Source: an uncultured Clostridia bacterium (GTDB lineage Bacteria > Bacillota > Clostridia > Lachnospirales > Lachnospiraceae). Taken from it: a stretch of 5,923 nucleotides of DNA. The notes under the pieces are model-generated. The model did no database searches. It was not told the DNA's origin and was given only the letters and a program-made list of their open reading frames with translations. Where the stretch lies: the NCBI GenBank assembly GCA_946620335.1, contig CAMONF010000031.1, positions 1-5,923 of the forward strand. The letters are read 5' to 3'. Positions 4,830 to 5,923 of the stretch are shown one piece after another. The position numbers and the translations under genes were made by a program. The stretch's first letter is position 1, and each line of letters starts with the position of its first letter.

Positions 4830-5780
4830 ATGAGCAAAATCGTTATAATGGAATCCCTCGGTATCTCAGCGGAAGAGCTGGCCATGCGCAAGAGGCCCTT
4901 TGAAGAGAACGGCCATACCTTCGTGGACTTTGCCCGCACCACGGATATCCCCACCCTGATTGAGGAAGCCAGGGATGCCGACGCCATGATCATCGCCAAT
5001 ATGCCCATGCCCGGTGAAGTGATCAGCGCCTGCGATAAGCTCAAGTTCATCGACGTGGCATTTACCGGTGTAGATCATGTGGGCCTCGACGCTGCCAGGG
5101 CCAAGGGCGTTGCCGTCAGCAATGCTTCCGGCTACTCCAACGAGGCAGTGGCTGAGTTGGTCCTCGGCATGGTGCTGAGTATCCTTCGCAACATCTCCGC
5201 TGTGGAAGAGCGCTGCCGCGCCGGCCAGACCAAGGACGGCCTGGTGGGAAGCGAGCTGAAGGGGAAGACCGTGGGCATCATTGGCTTCGGCAAGATCGGC
5301 CGCCGCTCCGCGGAGCTTTTCCACGCTTTCGGCTGCCGCATTCTGGCCCAGAGCCGCACCCGCAAGGCAGATGCGCCGGCTTATGTGGAGCAGGTCTCCC
5401 AGGAGGACCTCCTTAAGCAGTCCGACATCGTCGTCCTCCACTGCCCGCTCAATGATTCCACTCGCGGCATGATAAATGCAGACAAAATCGCCCTCATGAA
5501 GAAGTCAGCCATCCTCATCAACGTGGCCCGCGGCCCGGTCGTGGTCGCCCAGGACCTCGCGGATGCCCTGAATAACGGCACCATCGCTGCCGCCGGCATC
5601 GACGTCTTCGACAAGGAGCCGCCCCTCAGCCTGGACGAGCCGCTTCTCAACTGCAAGAACTGCCTGGTCACGCCCCATGTCGCTTTCGCATCCAAAGAAT
5701 CCATGACGCTCCGCGCTGAGATTGTCTTCGACAATCTGGAGGCTTGGATGAATGGTAACCAGAAGAATGTGATTCTGTGA
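4830..5780 (+). CDS. NAD(P)-dependent D-2-hydroxyacid dehydrogenase
   Basis: A predicted cytoplasmic oxidoreductase of 316 residues that would interconvert a 2-keto acid and the matching D-2-hydroxy acid (phosphoglycerate, glyoxylate/hydroxypyruvate or D-lactate type). It has the usual split substrate domain (about 1-100 and the C-terminus) around a Rossmann domain. The nucleotide-binding motif is G152-F-G-K-I-G157. The catalytic triad is R234 in NVARGP, E263 in FDKEPP and H283 in TPHVAF. At the end of the second Rossmann strand, where NAD-specific members have an acidic residue, the sequence is QSRTRK (174-179), which suggests NADPH use. The start ATG at 4830 has AAAGGA 9 nt upstream. There is no C-terminal ACT regulatory domain, so it is not the long type of SerA. 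It has its own promoter candidate and is not tightly linked to the GH78 gene. The exact substrate is undetermined. Confidence 0.92.
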   Translation: MSKIVIMESLGISAEELAMRKRPFEENGHTFVDFARTTDIPTLIEEARDADAMIIANMPMPGEVISACDKLKFIDVAFTGVDHVGLDAARAKGVAVSNASGYSNEAVAELVLGMVLSILRNISAVEERCRAGQTKDGLVGSELKGKTVGIIGFGKIGRRSAELFHAFGCRILAQSRTRKADAPAYVEQVSQEDLLKQSDIVVLHCPLNDSTRGMINADKIALMKKSAILINVARGPVVVAQDLADALNNGTIAAAGIDVFDKEPPLSLDEPLLNCKNCLVTPHVAFASKESMTLRAEIVFDNLEAWMNGNQKNVIL

Positions 5781-5792
5781 AACAAAGGGTGA

Positions 5793-5819
5793 ATGAATTG
5801 TACCCCTTGTCAAGGACAC
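5793..5819 (+). repeat. Copy 2 of the 27-nt direct repeat; candidate IS3-family (IS150-like) terminal repeat
   Basis: It shares ATGAATTGTACCCC and AAGGAC with 923-949. From 5794 the pattern TG..A.TG.ACCC, then TTGT and GGAC, is that of IS150-type left ends as I recall them. It contains a small perfect palindrome, CCTTG-T-CAAGG (5805-5815). It starts 13 nt after the dehydrogenase stop codon. Confidence 0.4.
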
Positions 5820-5923
5820 AAGCGATTTTAGTTGGGGACTTTTTTGGCCAGTTATGATTCGTGTTCTCCGTCCAATGGACATGGGCAATTTCAGATCCCA
5901 TGTTTTGGACATATGGCGCCTGA
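5794..5923. mobile_element. Possible start of an insertion sequence running out of the window
   Basis: If 5794 is an IS terminus, the rest of the window would be the untranslated left end or the distal end of an IS. No transposase residues can be recognised in either strand. The region also holds a 7-bp stem ACATGGG/CCCATGT (5879-5885 with 5897-5903) and GTCCA-A-TGGAC (5870-5880). Its base composition is more AT-rich and less codon-like than the genes to its left. No CDS is supported in 5781-5923, and no convincing terminator follows the dehydrogenase gene. Confidence 0.3.

Noticed and set aside
5785..5808. Terminator hairpin AAGGG/CCCTT after the dehydrogenase gene
   Set aside because: It has only five pairs with a 14-nt loop and no following T run.
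5505..5912. Minus-strand open frame running from the right edge into the dehydrogenase gene
   Set aside because: Its larger part is antisense to the dehydrogenase, and the remainder resembles no transposase motif I recognise.

Overview
The window looks like chromosomal DNA from a GC-rich Bacillota species, most likely a gut- or rumen-type clostridium (Oscillospiraceae or Lachnospiraceae relatives). The reasons are strong purine-rich Shine-Dalgarno sites, sigma-A-like -10 boxes (one a perfect TATAAT), a metallophosphoesterase of a type common in Clostridia, and a GH78-type glycosidase. The taxon is inferred from these traits, not from a marker gene.

Layout. A metallophosphoesterase gene runs leftward (765 to 19). 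Divergent from it is an M20D-type amidohydrolase gene (952-2112). It is followed on the same strand by a GH78 alpha-L-rhamnosidase-like gene (2318-4510) and an NAD(P)-dependent D-2-hydroxyacid dehydrogenase gene (4830-5780). All four reading frames are intact. Each rightward gene has its own promoter candidate and Shine-Dalgarno site, so they look like separate units rather than an operon. The functions (amide hydrolysis, sugar release, 2-keto acid reduction) suit scavenging of plant or host material, but nothing ties them to one pathway.

The most unusual content lies between the genes. One repeat family, a half-unit of about 38 nt with the core GGGACGGTTCCTTTTCCC, fills every gap that precedes or separates these genes. 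There are nine complete half-units and one cut by the left window edge. Most are paired head to head as long, nearly perfect palindromes: 803-881 (37-bp arms), 2117-2205 (43-bp perfect arms, 3-nt loop), and a concentric nest at 4514-4700, where one palindrome sits in the loop of another. One half-unit (2221-2258) is alone. Copies start within 0-4 nt of three stop codons and end shortly upstream of three promoter candidates. The half-unit can fold by itself, and the differences between subtypes fall mainly in the internal loop of that small hairpin. The arrangement resembles REP/BIME elements; no transposase is present in the window.

After the last gene (5781-5923) there is no gene. A sequence starting at 5794 resembles an IS3-family (IS150-like) terminal repeat, so an insertion sequence may begin here and leave the window. 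A related 27-nt sequence covers the leader and Shine-Dalgarno site of the amidohydrolase gene (923-949).
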